Shown piece by piece: positions 8,827 through 17,859 of a DNA stretch of 64,000 nt. The stretch is from the NCBI GenBank assembly GCA_963668115.1, contig OY764147.1, positions 2,232,001 through 2,296,000 of the forward strand, written 5' to 3'. The DNA is from Plut-88900 sp963668115. GTDB lineage: Bacteria > Chloroflexota > Dehalococcoidia > Plut-88900. A program made the position numbers and the translations under genes. Position 1 is the stretch's first letter. Each line of letters begins with the position of its first letter. Below the pieces are notes generated by a model. It was not told where the DNA came from. It saw only the letters and a program-made list of their open reading frames with translations, and did no database searches.

Positions 8827-9918
8827 CTAGCGGTACAGCCCCCGACCCGTAATCTGCCAGACCGCCTCCAGGTGGCCGTCCCTGACCGCGTGCATATAGT
8901 CAAAAAGATTGGAAGTGGTTCCGATGTCCGAGGGTATGTACCAGACGTGGTCGCCCATCTTCAGCCGCTTGGATTCATCATCCGCAAGGGCCAGGCTCCC
9001 GTGCTCCGCGCTTAACGACTTTAGGCTGGCATTGAAGCCTGCATCGAGATGTGCCAGCCCGAAGTCTGCGCCCGCTGCCTTCTGCCCCGTGTCTGTTATG
9101 GCAAGGCCCGCCTCCGGCCGACCGATGACCGTAGCCATCACCCGCGCCGCTGGCTCCAGGGCCGGCTTCTGTGCGGCGTACCGGCTGTCGAGAAGGGCAT
9201 ATGCCCCGGCACATACCTCCGTAATCCCCGGAATAGCCCCCATGACTTCATAGTTGTGCGTTCCCCCCGCCGACACCACTTCCACCCCCAGCCCCGACTC
9301 CTCCGCCAACCCCTTCGTTTCCACCATCGCCGAAGCCGCTTCCCGCGTCGCATCCTCACCGACCATCCGCCCCTCGTAAGTCCCAAACCCGACAAACTCT
9401 AACCCATCCAGCCCGTCAACCGCTTTGGCCAGTTCCACCGCCTCGGCTCCCGGCTGTACTCCGCATGCGTGCAGGCCCGTGTCTAGGCCAACCACGGCAT
9501 CGAGTCTGACTCCCAGCGAAGTTGCCGCAGAGGAGAGGTCGGCGGCGTTGCGGACATTGTCCACGTACACCCGCATCGATACCCGACGCGCCAGCCGGCA
9601 CAGCCTTTCTACCTTCACCTTCGTCACTATCGGGTTGGCGATGTAGATGTCCCTGACTCCCGCGTTTGCAAAGTGCTCCGCCAGCCCCACCGTATTCACC
9701 GACACCCCACCCACCGTCCCCTCCGACGCCAATTGCATGCTCGCAATCGCCGGACACCGGTGCGCCTCAACGTGCGGCCTCAGCCCCGACTCCCGACCCC
9801 TGAAGAAGGAATGCACCGTCTCGATGTTCTGGTTCAGTACATCGAGGTCTATCACGAAAGCGGGAGTGTCCAGCTCTTCTACAGGGGTGCCTGGTGCTTT
9901 GAAAATCGGGCGTTCCAT
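8827..9918 (-). CDS. DSD1/D-threonine aldolase-like paralogue lacking the PLP lysine
   Basis: At 363 residues it is a clear paralogue of the gene 24 bp downstream, with LDTPAFVIDLDVLNQN at the start. The segment that should hold the Schiff-base lysine reads LRPHVEAHRCP (codon GAG at that position), so the lysine is glutamate. The C-terminal metal motif reads PSDIGTTSNLFDY in place of a His-x-Cys form. Normal PLP chemistry is therefore excluded unless another lysine substitutes. It could be a non-catalytic partner of the next protein or have a new activity. The paired arrangement suggests a heteromer, which is inference. Confidence 0.85.
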   Translation of the reverse strand: MERPIFKAPGTPVEELDTPAFVIDLDVLNQNIETVHSFFRGRESGLRPHVEAHRCPAIASMQLASEGTVGGVSVNTVGLAEHFANAGVRDIYIANPIVTKVKVERLCRLARRVSMRVYVDNVRNAADLSSAATSLGVRLDAVVGLDTGLHACGVQPGAEAVELAKAVDGLDGLEFVGFGTYEGRMVGEDATREAASAMVETKGLAEESGLGVEVVSAGGTHNYEVMGAIPGITEVCAGAYALLDSRYAAQKPALEPAARVMATVIGRPEAGLAITDTGQKAAGADFGLAHLDAGFNASLKSLSAEHGSLALADDESKRLKMGDHVWYIPSDIGTTSNLFDYMHAVRDGHLEAVWQITGRGLYR

Positions 9919-10001
9919 GACTGCTCAGACCAATCCTGTGTGTGGGATTCGGGGAAGCGAGAATAGCATACAGACCCTTGAGCGTCCATCAAGAGGCCAG
10001 G

Positions 10002-10715
10002 CTATCCGTAGCCCCTGGCCTTCATCGTCTGAAGTATTGGAATCTCGTCAAGCTTCTCGCCCACGTCCTCCCAGATTATCCCCGGTGGTCTGTGAAACTC
10101 GCCTTGGCACTTCACAATCTCCTCCGGCATCCCTATGTAGTCCAGGGAGATGTCGTGGGAGGTCATCGGCAGTTCGTCCGGCAGCAGCTGGACGGGGTGG
10201 ACCGTCGTCACAATCGGCGTCTCTTTGCTTATCAGCCCGAGGCTCAAGGCCACCGCATACTCCAGGTCCGAATACCCCCCGCCCTTCCCCAGCCTCGCTC
10301 CCTTCCTGTTTACCGCCACCGACCCGCACACTATCAGGTCTATGTGCCGCATTTCATCAGGGTGCACCAGCCTGCCCAGCTGCGTTGCGCCCTTGATGCT
10401 GCTGGCCAGCCTATAGTCGCTGATACGCCCCGGATCCAATTCAACGAAGCACTTCTCTCCTGTCAGCCGGGGCACGGCCATATAAACGGTCTTGCCCTGC
10501 TCCAATGCCAGCCGCCGCAGGGGCCTCTGTGGCAAGTCGGGGTTCGACTTTATGACCCGCGCGTTTTTCCAGACGTCCAGTTCTACAATCTGCAAATGCG
10601 CCCGCCCCGACCCCGTGAAATTCGGTATCCGACCCACCGCGCCCGGAAACGCCGCCACACCGGCATCCCTCATCGCCTGCCATACGGCCTTCCTGATTTC
10701 ATCTTTTCCAGTCAT
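10002..10715 (-). CDS. 5-formyltetrahydrofolate cyclo-ligase-like protein
   Basis: From ATG 10715 the protein is 237 residues. It starts MTGKDEIRKAVWQAMRDAGV and carries ARLGKGGGYSDLEYAVA, the GxGGGYxDxE signature of 5-FTHF cyclo-ligase, which makes 5,10-methenyl-THF from 5-formyl-THF with ATP. It is longer than the typical 190-residue enzyme and resembles the MTHFSD-like branch. The open frame extends far upstream but would run through the divergent MetE-like gene, so the ATG at 10715 is preferred. It may be co-transcribed with the paralogue pair 83 bp downstream. Confidence 0.8.
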   Translation of the reverse strand: MTGKDEIRKAVWQAMRDAGVAAFPGAVGRIPNFTGSGRAHLQIVELDVWKNARVIKSNPDLPQRPLRRLALEQGKTVYMAVPRLTGEKCFVELDPGRISDYRLASSIKGATQLGRLVHPDEMRHIDLIVCGSVAVNRKGARLGKGGGYSDLEYAVALSLGLISKETPIVTTVHPVQLLPDELPMTSHDISLDYIGMPEEIVKCQGEFHRPPGIIWEDVGEKLDEIPILQTMKARGYG

Positions 10716-10781
10716 TGGTCTGCACCGTGCCCAGTATAGTCTCGGCCTCAAGTTGAGCGGGATTGTAATATACTCGCCGCC

Positions 10782-11825
10782 ATGGCCATCCCTTTCGAGA
10801 CTACAGTCATAGGAAGCCTCCCCAAGCCCCGATGGCTCTACGACTCGTCGGCCTTCTCCACGAATCCAAAACAGATTCACGGGAAAGGCGGAGCTTGGGC
10901 CTGCTCTGGTGAGAAACTCCGAGAAGCACAAGATGATGCAACCAGGCTGGCCATCGGTGTACAGGAGTCGGTAGCTCTGGACGAAATATCCGACGGAGAG
11001 CAGAGGCGAGAGTCCTATCTCAGTTACGTGGTACGTAAGCTGGAAGGGTTCGATTACGAAACCTTCGGAGAAAAGTGGGTCAGGGGGGGCCGACGCCTCG
11101 CCCAGGTCGGACGGTGCACGGGCCCCGTCTCCTGGCCCGGCCCTATGCTCGTGGAAGACCTGCGCTTCACCCTCACTCATTCGCGCAGACCCGTGAAGGT
11201 CACCCTCCCCGGCCCCATGACCGTCTGCGATTCCATCCTCGACGAATTCTATGGAAACGAGAAGTCGATGGCCTTAGCAGTCGCCGAGGCCCTGAACAAA
11301 GAGGCTCACGCTTTGGCCCACGCAGGAGCATCGACAATACAGTTCGACGAGCCCGTCTTCAGCCGATACCCGGACAAGGTCCTGGACTGGGGCATAGAAG
11401 CCCTGGACAGATCGGCCCACGGCATCGACGCCCAAACCGCCGTCCACGTCTGCTATAGCTACCCGCTCCCGGGCGTGCCCAGGCCGATAGTGCCCAGCTA
11501 CCCCACCATACTCCCCGCCCTGGACCGCTCCGCCATAGATCAAATCGCTCTGGAGTTCCAGTCACCGATGCTCTCTCCGGAACTCTTGTCCCTCTGCTCA
11601 TCCAAGACCGTCCTGTTCGGCTGCGTCTGCAACTCTACCGAGGAAGTCGAGGAGCCGGAGAGCATAGCAACCCGACTCCTGGAGGCTGCCAAACACCACC
11701 CCGCCAAAAAACTCAAAGCCGCCCCCGACTGCGGCCTGGTGCCCCTGAGCGGGGCATCAGCCCAACGAAAACTTAAGGCTATGGTGGAGGGGGCGCTGAC
11801 GGCTCGGGAGCAGCTGGCTAGATAG
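10782..11825 (+). CDS. MetE C-terminal-domain-like methyltransferase (methionine synthase II family)
   Basis: The 347-residue protein matches the catalytic half of cobalamin-independent methionine synthase. It starts TTVIGSLPKPRWLYD, has VKVTLPGPMTV and IQFDEPVFSRYP, and supplies zinc ligands in AVHVCYSYP (His and Cys) and APDCGLVPLS (Cys). The N-terminal folate-binding domain of MetE is absent, as in archaeal and many small bacterial homologues that use another methyl donor. It is transcribed divergently from the formyl-THF cyclo-ligase across a 66-bp gap, which fits a shared one-carbon theme. Family firm; donor and acceptor unknown. Confidence 0.85.
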   Translation: MAIPFETTVIGSLPKPRWLYDSSAFSTNPKQIHGKGGAWACSGEKLREAQDDATRLAIGVQESVALDEISDGEQRRESYLSYVVRKLEGFDYETFGEKWVRGGRRLAQVGRCTGPVSWPGPMLVEDLRFTLTHSRRPVKVTLPGPMTVCDSILDEFYGNEKSMALAVAEALNKEAHALAHAGASTIQFDEPVFSRYPDKVLDWGIEALDRSAHGIDAQTAVHVCYSYPLPGVPRPIVPSYPTILPALDRSAIDQIALEFQSPMLSPELLSLCSSKTVLFGCVCNSTEEVEEPESIATRLLEAAKHHPAKKLKAAPDCGLVPLSGASAQRKLKAMVEGALTAREQLAR

Positions 11826-12237
11826 GTTCCCAAGGGTTGAAGACTCTAACGTCGACTGATTGGAAGTCGGAAACGTTCCTCGTAGCCACAATCAGGTCAT
11901 TCGTCTTGGCAATCCCGGCGATGAAAGCGTCCGGTATGCTGACTGCATTGCCGGAGCGCTCCGACTGCACGCGAAAAATGGCTGCCCATTCGGCGCCACC
12001 GCGGTCTAATGGCAGGATGCGGTCCTCATATTGAGCAATAAGGCGAGACAGATTTACCCGCAGCCTGGTGCGCCTCCGACCCTCTGCTAAACGCTGTACT
12101 CCATATTCCAACTCATGAATAACAACTGATGACAACCAAAGGTCATGTTGCTCTGTGAAGAAGGCGCTTACGCTTGGGTGCGGTGCTGCACGTATCACCT
12201 CGGACACAATGTTAGTGTCCATGAGGTATCCGCTCAT
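11818..12237 (-). CDS. PIN-domain ribonuclease toxin (VapC/FitB-like)
   Basis: The 139-residue protein has the PIN fold acidic residues: MDTNIVSEV near the start, VIHELEYGVQRL near residue 40, and IPDAFIAGIA plus VATRNVSDFQ toward the C-terminus. It is probably an RNA-cleaving toxin. Its ATG overlaps the stop of the upstream antitoxin-like gene (TAATG). Its last 8 bases overlap the 3' end of the convergent MetE-like gene. Confidence 0.9.
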   Translation of the reverse strand: MSGYLMDTNIVSEVIRAAPHPSVSAFFTEQHDLWLSSVVIHELEYGVQRLAEGRRRTRLRVNLSRLIAQYEDRILPLDRGGAEWAAIFRVQSERSGNAVSIPDAFIAGIAKTNDLIVATRNVSDFQSVDVRVFNPWEPI

Positions 12238-12539
12238 TAGTAATCGATGAAGGGGGTCGGCCTGTCAGGTCCCTTGCGGCTGGGCAGTTCAAGTTCAACC
12301 CCGCATGGCATGTTCTCAATAAGCCACTGACCAAGCGGCTTGCGAGGAGGAGATTTCTCCTCTCCCGACTCCCGATTCGACTGCCCATTCCGCCCCTGCC
12401 ACACGTCCTCCGGCACCACCACGTAACATTTGCGCGTGCCGATACGCTGAGGCCCCTCCTCTTCGGAGAGACGCAGCACTTCGGATAAGCGGGCCTTGGC
12501 CTCGGCTACGGTCCAGACCCGTGGGTCGGCTTGAGTCAC
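12237..12539 (-). CDS. Phd/YefM-type antitoxin
   Basis: The 100-residue protein begins with VWTVAEAKARLSEVLRLSEEEGPQRIG, the AbrB/Phd-like DNA-binding N-domain, followed by KCYVVVPEDVW. It has a disordered middle and a C-terminal tail (GQWLIENMPCGVELELP) that should wrap the PIN toxin. It directly precedes and overlaps the toxin gene, the normal order for these modules, and probably represses its own promoter. Confidence 0.85.
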   Translation of the reverse strand: MTQADPRVWTVAEAKARLSEVLRLSEEEGPQRIGTRKCYVVVPEDVWQGRNGQSNRESGEEKSPPRKPLGQWLIENMPCGVELELPSRKGPDRPTPFIDY

Positions 12540-12592
12540 TACAATCGCTCCTGTACCTGTCTAGTGCCCCTCCATTATAGAACGACTCCAGG

Positions 12593-13357
12593 CTAGAGAA
12601 TCTGCGACAAGAACAGCTTCGTCCGGTCGTTTTGAGGGTCGTTGAATATCTGGTCCGGTGTGCCCTCTTCGACAATCACCCCCTCGTCAAACATCATCAT
12701 CCTGTTCGCCACCTCCCGGGCGAAGCCCATCTCGTGGGACACCACTATCATCGTCATCCCCGACTCCGCCAATTCTTTCATCACGTCCAGCACTTCCTTG
12801 ATCATCTCGGGATCCAGTGCCGACGTCGGCTCGTCGAACAGCATGATATTCGGCTGCATCGCCAGCGCCCGAGCTATAGCCACCCGCTGCTGCTGCCCAC
12901 CCGACAGCTCTTTCGGGTACTTGTAGGCCTGGTCCGGTATCCCGACCCTCTCCAGCAGCTCCATCGCTATCTTCTCGGCCTCGGCGGACGGAAGCTTTCT
13001 CACCTTTGTCGGGGCCAGGGTGATGTTCCGCATCACCGATAGGTGCGGGAACAGGTTGAACGACTGGAATACCATCCCCACGTCCCGACGGATCGCGTCG
13101 ATGTTCCGCACGTCGTTCGTCATCTCTATCCCGTCGACTATTATCTGCCCCCTCTGGTGCTCCTCCAGCCTGTTGATAGTGCGGATAAACGTCGACTTCC
13201 CGGACCCCGAGGGCCCGAACACCACCACCACCTGTCCCTTCTTGATCGTCGTGGTCACCCCTCGGAGCGCGTGGAACTCACCGTACCACTTGTGCACGTC
13301 CCGACAGATGATTATGTCCTCGACGCCGTTTTTGCTTTCTCCGGTAGTCATCTTCAA
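12593..13357 (-). CDS. Polar amino-acid ABC transporter ATPase (GlnQ/AapP-like)
   Basis: The 254-residue ATPase has Walker A GPSGSGKST, signature LSGGQQQR, Walker B MLFDEPTSALDPE and the H-loop VVSHEMGFARE. Its N-terminus HKWYGEFHALRGV is typical of amino-acid ATPases. It is the last of four genes in the order binding protein, permease, permease, ATPase, and begins 20 bp after the second permease. It powers inward transport of a polar amino acid. Confidence 0.93.
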   Translation of the reverse strand: MKMTTGESKNGVEDIIICRDVHKWYGEFHALRGVTTTIKKGQVVVVFGPSGSGKSTFIRTINRLEEHQRGQIIVDGIEMTNDVRNIDAIRRDVGMVFQSFNLFPHLSVMRNITLAPTKVRKLPSAEAEKIAMELLERVGIPDQAYKYPKELSGGQQQRVAIARALAMQPNIMLFDEPTSALDPEMIKEVLDVMKELAESGMTMIVVSHEMGFAREVANRMMMFDEGVIVEEGTPDQIFNDPQNDRTKLFLSQIL

Positions 13358-13377
13358 CCCCCGACGTTAACTGCCCG

Positions 13378-14643
13378 TCACCGTTCTCCCACACCCAGGT
13401 GCCGCTCGACTTTGCGGCTTACGTAAGACATGCCGTACGTGAACACCCAGAAGGAAAGTGCTATGAAAATAAGCAACTCCTTCTGGTTTTCCAGGTATAC
13501 GACTTCTCCTTCCAAAACGTAGCTCTGTATGAAAGACCGGCCAAACTCCAGGATGTCCAACATGCCGATTATCGTGACTAGGGTCGTATCCTTGAAAAGG
13601 GAGATGAACTGCCCGACAATCGCCGGTATGACGTTGCGTATGGCCTGTGGCAGCGATATGAACGTCATCGTCTGCCAGCTTGGAAGGCCCAAAGCCCTCC
13701 CCGCCTCCGCCTGCCCCGGATGCAGCGCCTGCAGTCCCCCCCGCACGTTCTCGGCCATGTACGCCGCGCTGAACAGCGTAATAATTATCCCCGCCCGAAA
13801 CAGCCTGTTCAGGGGAAAGTCTTCCGGGAAGGCCAGCGGGACCAATACCGAGGACATGAACAGCAGCGTTATGAGCGGCACCCCTCTGAAAACCTCGATG
13901 AACGCCACGCACAACGCTTTCACCACCGGCAAATGCGACCGCCGCCCGAGCGCCAGCGCAATCCCGATGGGCAAGCTCAGCACTATGCCCGCAACCGCCA
14001 GGAGCAGGTTTAGCATCATCCCGCCCCAGTAGATGACCGAAACGGGCTCGAGGCCCGGTATGCCCGGCAGCCCGCGAAGCAGCACCAGGATAATCACGAA
14101 GACGCCTACACCCGAGAACGCCACCCCTCGCACCGTGCCCAGCCTGGTGTGCCTGCCCAGCGCCCACCCCACCCCGACCGCCGGAATGTTCGCCGCCATA
14201 AGCAGCCGGACGTCCATCCCCATCCGCTCGAAGCTGTACGGTAGAAACGCAAACGCGGCCAGCGCTGCGGCGGCCAGGATGGCGATGTTCCTCGCGGTTC
14301 CTCCCCGGGCAATCCCCCACGCCATCCCCGCCAGAACCATCACCAGCATCAGCGAGACCTGGGGCCGCCAGAAGCAGTTTTGCCCCTCACATGCCTTCTC
14401 GGTGTTGTACTCCCCTATCGCCAGAAACCCCCCGAGGGTCGAGATCACCGTCCAGTCGGCATCCACCAGCACCCATTTAAGCCCCCACCACAGCCCCGCT
14501 ACAATCAGTGCTCCCGACACCGCCGTCAGCATGCCGTTGTACCACGAACTGAATAGATTATCCCGCGCCCACCCCACCGCCCCCCGGCTGAATCGCGGCG
14601 GCGGAAGGACGGGTGCAGGGCCCGTATTTGCGTTAGTCGACAC
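13378..14643 (-). CDS. Polar amino-acid ABC transporter permease (AapM/BztC-like)
   Basis: This 421-residue membrane protein has several N-terminal spans. Its C-terminal HisM-type permease domain carries the ATPase-docking EAA loop EAGRALGLPSWQTMTFISLP near residue 325. The N-terminal extension with extra helices and a long periplasmic loop is a hallmark of AapM/BztC over the shorter GlnP. It forms the membrane channel together with the next permease. Confidence 0.9.
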   Translation of the reverse strand: MSTNANTGPAPVLPPPRFSRGAVGWARDNLFSSWYNGMLTAVSGALIVAGLWWGLKWVLVDADWTVISTLGGFLAIGEYNTEKACEGQNCFWRPQVSLMLVMVLAGMAWGIARGGTARNIAILAAAALAAFAFLPYSFERMGMDVRLLMAANIPAVGVGWALGRHTRLGTVRGVAFSGVGVFVIILVLLRGLPGIPGLEPVSVIYWGGMMLNLLLAVAGIVLSLPIGIALALGRRSHLPVVKALCVAFIEVFRGVPLITLLFMSSVLVPLAFPEDFPLNRLFRAGIIITLFSAAYMAENVRGGLQALHPGQAEAGRALGLPSWQTMTFISLPQAIRNVIPAIVGQFISLFKDTTLVTIIGMLDILEFGRSFIQSYVLEGEVVYLENQKELLIFIALSFWVFTYGMSYVSRKVERHLGVGER

Positions 14644-14670
14644 TTGTGTGGGTCTCTATTCTCGTCCTGG

Positions 14671-15885
14671 TCAGAAGGATATGCGTCGGTTATAGATGTT
14701 TCCGATTAGGGAGTACGTCAGGCTCATGGCGAGATATGCCGCCATTATCAGAACGAAAATCGACAGCGCCGGCGCCGTCTGGGTCATTGTCTTGGCCACG
14801 TTCGTCAAATCCGTGTAGCCGATCGCCGCCGCAAGGCTGCTGTTCTTCGTCAGGTTCAGGTACTGGCTGATCGTCGGCGGCACTATCACCCGCAGCGCCT
14901 GCGGGAAGGTCACCTCCCTGATGGTCCCCAGGGCCGAAAGCCCGAGAGACCTCGACGCCTCCGTCTGCCCTTTCCCCACCGACTGGATCCCCGCCCTTAC
15001 TATCTCCGCTATGAAAGCGGCCGTGTACATCACCAACCCGATTAAGAGCGCCATCAACCCGCCCGACAACTCGAACCCGTCGCCCCTCAGGAATCTCCCA
15101 AACGTCCCCTGGGCCTCGGGAGTTGTGATGGTCAGGGGAAAGCCCCCGTTTATCGCCGTGATGATGAACCACCCCGCCAGCCCCACCACAACCGCCGCCC
15201 CGGCACCCGAAGCAACCGGATACGACGCCGACCCTGTCTGCTCCTCTCGCCGTGCCCTTGTCTTGTGCACCAGCACCCCCACGACAATGGCCGCCACCGC
15301 CGACCCCATCCAGATGAACCCCTGCGCCACCCCGTTGCCCGTCACCATCGGAATGTACAGGCCCGCGTTGTTCAGGTAGATGATGTTCCCCAGGCTGTAG
15401 CTTTCGCGCACCGTCGGGAGGGCCAGCACTATGTAGAACCAGAAGAAGAGCTGCACCAGCAGTGGCACGTTGCGGAAGAACTCGATGTACACCAGCGCGA
15501 TCTTGGATACCAGCCAGTTCCCCGAAAGACGCGATATCCCTACGAATATCCCCAGCGCCGTCGCCAGAATCACCCCGATGACCGAGACGAAGATGGTGTT
15601 CGTTATGCCCACCACCAGCGCATACAGGAATGAGTCCGACGACTCGTAGGGCAGGAAGTGCTGGCCTATGGGCGTCTGGTACTCCCGACTCAGAAAGCTG
15701 AACCCGAACGGAATGTCCCGGTCGCTTATCGCATTGCCGATGTTGGTGAAGAACCATGCCACCAGCGCAACTACCACCACCCCCGACACGATCTGTACCG
15801 TCCACTGGATCACTTGGGCATGGCGCCAGACAGGGATGCCCTTGTAGGTCAGCCTGTTGAGCCGTGATGTAATCAGGTTCTGCAA
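14671..15885 (-). CDS. Polar amino-acid ABC transporter permease (AapQ/BztB-like)
   Basis: This 404-residue permease has about eight predicted spans and the EAA loop EASRSLGLSALGTIREVTFP. The split HisM domain, interrupted by a long loop containing a charged stretch (KTRARREEQT), matches AapQ/BztB. It lies 27 bp upstream of the second permease gene and after a strong hairpin that follows the binding-protein gene. Confidence 0.9.
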   Translation of the reverse strand: MQNLITSRLNRLTYKGIPVWRHAQVIQWTVQIVSGVVVVALVAWFFTNIGNAISDRDIPFGFSFLSREYQTPIGQHFLPYESSDSFLYALVVGITNTIFVSVIGVILATALGIFVGISRLSGNWLVSKIALVYIEFFRNVPLLVQLFFWFYIVLALPTVRESYSLGNIIYLNNAGLYIPMVTGNGVAQGFIWMGSAVAAIVVGVLVHKTRARREEQTGSASYPVASGAGAAVVVGLAGWFIITAINGGFPLTITTPEAQGTFGRFLRGDGFELSGGLMALLIGLVMYTAAFIAEIVRAGIQSVGKGQTEASRSLGLSALGTIREVTFPQALRVIVPPTISQYLNLTKNSSLAAAIGYTDLTNVAKTMTQTAPALSIFVLIMAAYLAMSLTYSLIGNIYNRRISF

Positions 15886-15960
15886 TTTATCTATCCGTGC
15901 CCCGACCTGATTCTATTACACTGCCGCGACTTCCGCATTCCCCACCCCCCCAATGCAAGG

Positions 15961-15991
15961 AGGGGCGGTCGGCTTTCGCCCGACCGCCCCT
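15961..15991 (-). terminator. Intercistronic hairpin after the binding-protein gene
   Basis: A perfect 12-bp GC-rich stem (AGGGGCGGTCGG with its complement) closes a 7-base loop, 30 bp after the binding-protein stop and 75 bp before the first permease. No T-run follows on the minus strand. It is more likely an mRNA-stabilising or partial-termination hairpin that raises binding-protein output over the membrane subunits. Confidence 0.6.
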
Positions 15992-16021
15992 CTGCCTGTT
16001 TCGGCTTGATTCGGTTGAACT

Positions 16022-17140
16022 CTAGCGCAGAGGCGCCGCGTATATCTGTCCGCCCTTCGGGCAGTCGGTGCAGGGGGCGTTGGCCCACAGTGCGTTCCGT
16101 CCGCCTTCTCTGGGAAGGTTGATCCCGTCGGGGCCCAGGTTGCGGGCGTAGATCTCGCCGTAGTTTCCGACGGCCTTGATCACGTCTTGCGCCACCGTCT
16201 GGTCCAGCCCCAGGGCGTCCTGCCCGAATGACCCTTCCAGCCCGAACAGCCTGTCTACCTTCGTGTCTCCCGTGCTCGACGTGGGTACGCTGGCCGAGTC
16301 TACCCCGTAAGCCTCCGAGTAGATCAGGATGCCCATCACCGTCTTCACTACGTCGAACCACTGGTCGTCCCCGTGAGGCACTACCGGCCCCAGCGGCTCT
16401 TCCGAGATAGTGTCCGGAAGAATCGTGTGAGCGCTCCGGTCCGACAGCGCCGTGCCCAGCGCCGCCAGCTGCGAATTGTCATTGGTGAAGGAGTCGCACT
16501 GCCCGCTCTCGTATGCGGCCACCACGGCGTCCGTGTCCTCGAACGTCAACGGAGTGATGTTCAGGTCGTTCTGGTTGGAGAAGTCCTGCAGGTTCAGCTC
16601 CGTCGTGGTTCCCTGCGTTACGCACACCGTGGCGTCCTTGAGTTCCATCGCGCTGGAAATGCCCAGGGAATTCGGCACCATGAAGCCCTGCCCGTCGTAG
16701 AACATCGTCTGCACGTAGTTGCCCCATTGGGCGTCCCTGGAGGTCGTCCACGTCACGGTCCTTACCAGCAGGTCCACTTCACCCGACTGGATCGTCGGGC
16801 CCCGTTCCGCCGCCGTGATCAGCCGGATCTCGATGGCGTTCGGGTCTCCGAGCACTGCCGTCGCTACCGCCCGGCACAGGTCTATGTCGAACCCGACGTT
16901 GTTGCCGGCAGCATCGAGGGAACCGTAGCCCGGCACGTCGTTCCTGCTCGCGCATATCACCACGCCCCGTTCCTGTATGGCGGCCAGCCTTTCGCCCGTG
17001 GCCATCTCCGCCACCATCTGGTCGGCCAGTTCCTGCGCCCGGGTCTCCACGTCCTCCTCCGACAGCCCGCCGCCGCAAGCGACGACCACCGCCAGGAGCA
17101 CGCCGAGACCCAATATCGCAATCAGTCCTTTATATCTCAT
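16022..17140 (-). CDS. Amino-acid ABC transporter substrate-binding lipoprotein (AapJ/BztA-like)
   Basis: From ATG 17140 the protein is 372 residues. A signal peptide ends in a lipobox (LAVVVACGGG). The mature part has ERGVVICASRNDVPGYGSLD and GNNVGFDIDLCRAVATAVLG, the classic start of family 3 solute-binding proteins. A GAGGAAGAG lies upstream of this ATG, and the longer open frame lacks a signal peptide at its start. The protein should deliver a polar amino acid to the two permeases. Confidence 0.92.
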   Translation of the reverse strand: MRYKGLIAILGLGVLLAVVVACGGGLSEEDVETRAQELADQMVAEMATGERLAAIQERGVVICASRNDVPGYGSLDAAGNNVGFDIDLCRAVATAVLGDPNAIEIRLITAAERGPTIQSGEVDLLVRTVTWTTSRDAQWGNYVQTMFYDGQGFMVPNSLGISSAMELKDATVCVTQGTTTELNLQDFSNQNDLNITPLTFEDTDAVVAAYESGQCDSFTNDNSQLAALGTALSDRSAHTILPDTISEEPLGPVVPHGDDQWFDVVKTVMGILIYSEAYGVDSASVPTSSTGDTKVDRLFGLEGSFGQDALGLDQTVAQDVIKAVGNYGEIYARNLGPDGINLPREGGRNALWANAPCTDCPKGGQIYAAPLR

Positions 17141-17223
17141 GGTTAATTTCTCTTCCTCTCCTTTCGGATGCCCAATCAGAGCCTCTTGGCTCACTGCTCT
17201 CAATTGTAGCAGACTCAAACCGT

Positions 17224-17373
17224 GAATTGGAATGACGCTGGCCCCAAATCCCCGCCCTGCTCAACGCAATATCAACGAATCGGGATAACGCTGAATCCAA
17301 ACCCATGACACTATCAACATAATATCGACGAATCGGGATGACGCTGAACCCAAACCCATGACATCCTCAACAT
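17224..17373. repeat. 53-bp tandem repeat, about 2.8 copies
   Basis: Units starting at 17268 and 17321 are nearly identical (AATATCRACGAATCGGGATR...CAACAT). A third, diverged and shortened unit lies before them. The array sits just upstream of the amino-acid binding-protein gene. It is not CRISPR: units abut with no unique spacers. Confidence 0.75.
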
Positions 17374-17525
17374 GATACCGACTCCCTCCCACAAAACTCT
17401 GACATTCCCCCCACGACTCCCTCAGCCCACCCCCCCACCCCCATCATCCCACCCCCGAGGGGAGCCTGTCCGCCTATGGCGGATCATTCCCGCCCTTTTA
17501 ACCCGTCATTCCCGCCCCTCCCGAT

Positions 17526-17733
17526 CGTCATTCCTGCGGAGGCAGGAATCCATCCCTCCTGAACAACCACCTACATCCTAGCAATCCATCCCTTCCCCGG
17601 TGTGGGGATTCCGTTCGCCCTGAGCTTGTCGAAGGGTCGCTAGAACGGAATGGGGGTGGCCCACGCCTCTCCAACCCCCCACCCCCATCATCCCCCCCTA
17701 ACCCGCCATTCCCGAGAAGTCGGGAATCCATCC
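17526..17733. repeat. Dispersed palindromic repeats (ATTCC family) and an ATTCCG palindrome
   Basis: Two copies of the GTCATTCC-palindrome-GGAATCCATCC element lie at about 17526-17555 and 17703-17733. Between them at about 17605-17649 is a second element with outer arms ATTCCG/CGGAAT around CCCTGAGCTTGTCGAAGGG. Close relatives of both are found elsewhere in the window. Confidence 0.75.
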
Positions 17734-17859
17734 CCGGTGGGGCAGGGTGGGGCGGCATCCCCCCACCCCCAAAAAATTCCCCCAAAATTCCCCGGCCCGC
17801 CCTATTGACTTCTCTGATTTACATTCTACACTAACGTTTAGACCCGATATTTAGACCCG

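Larger units (their letters stand above)
17141..17859. other. Repeat-filled intergenic region
   Basis: No gene can be supported in these 719 bp. They hold the upstream region of the amino-acid transporter operon, a 53-bp tandem repeat (17224-17373), two copies of the dispersed ATTCC palindrome and one copy of a second palindromic element. The last 60 bp before 17860 are AT-richer and may hold the promoter of the rightward gene. Confidence 0.7.

Noticed and set aside
10716..11180. N-terminal extension of the formyl-THF cyclo-ligase frame
   Set aside because: It lies antisense to the well-supported MetE-like gene; the family's N-terminus matches the ATG at 10715.
17224..17373. Possible CRISPR array
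   Set aside because: Units are directly adjacent without spacers, only about three, and there are no cas genes in the window.
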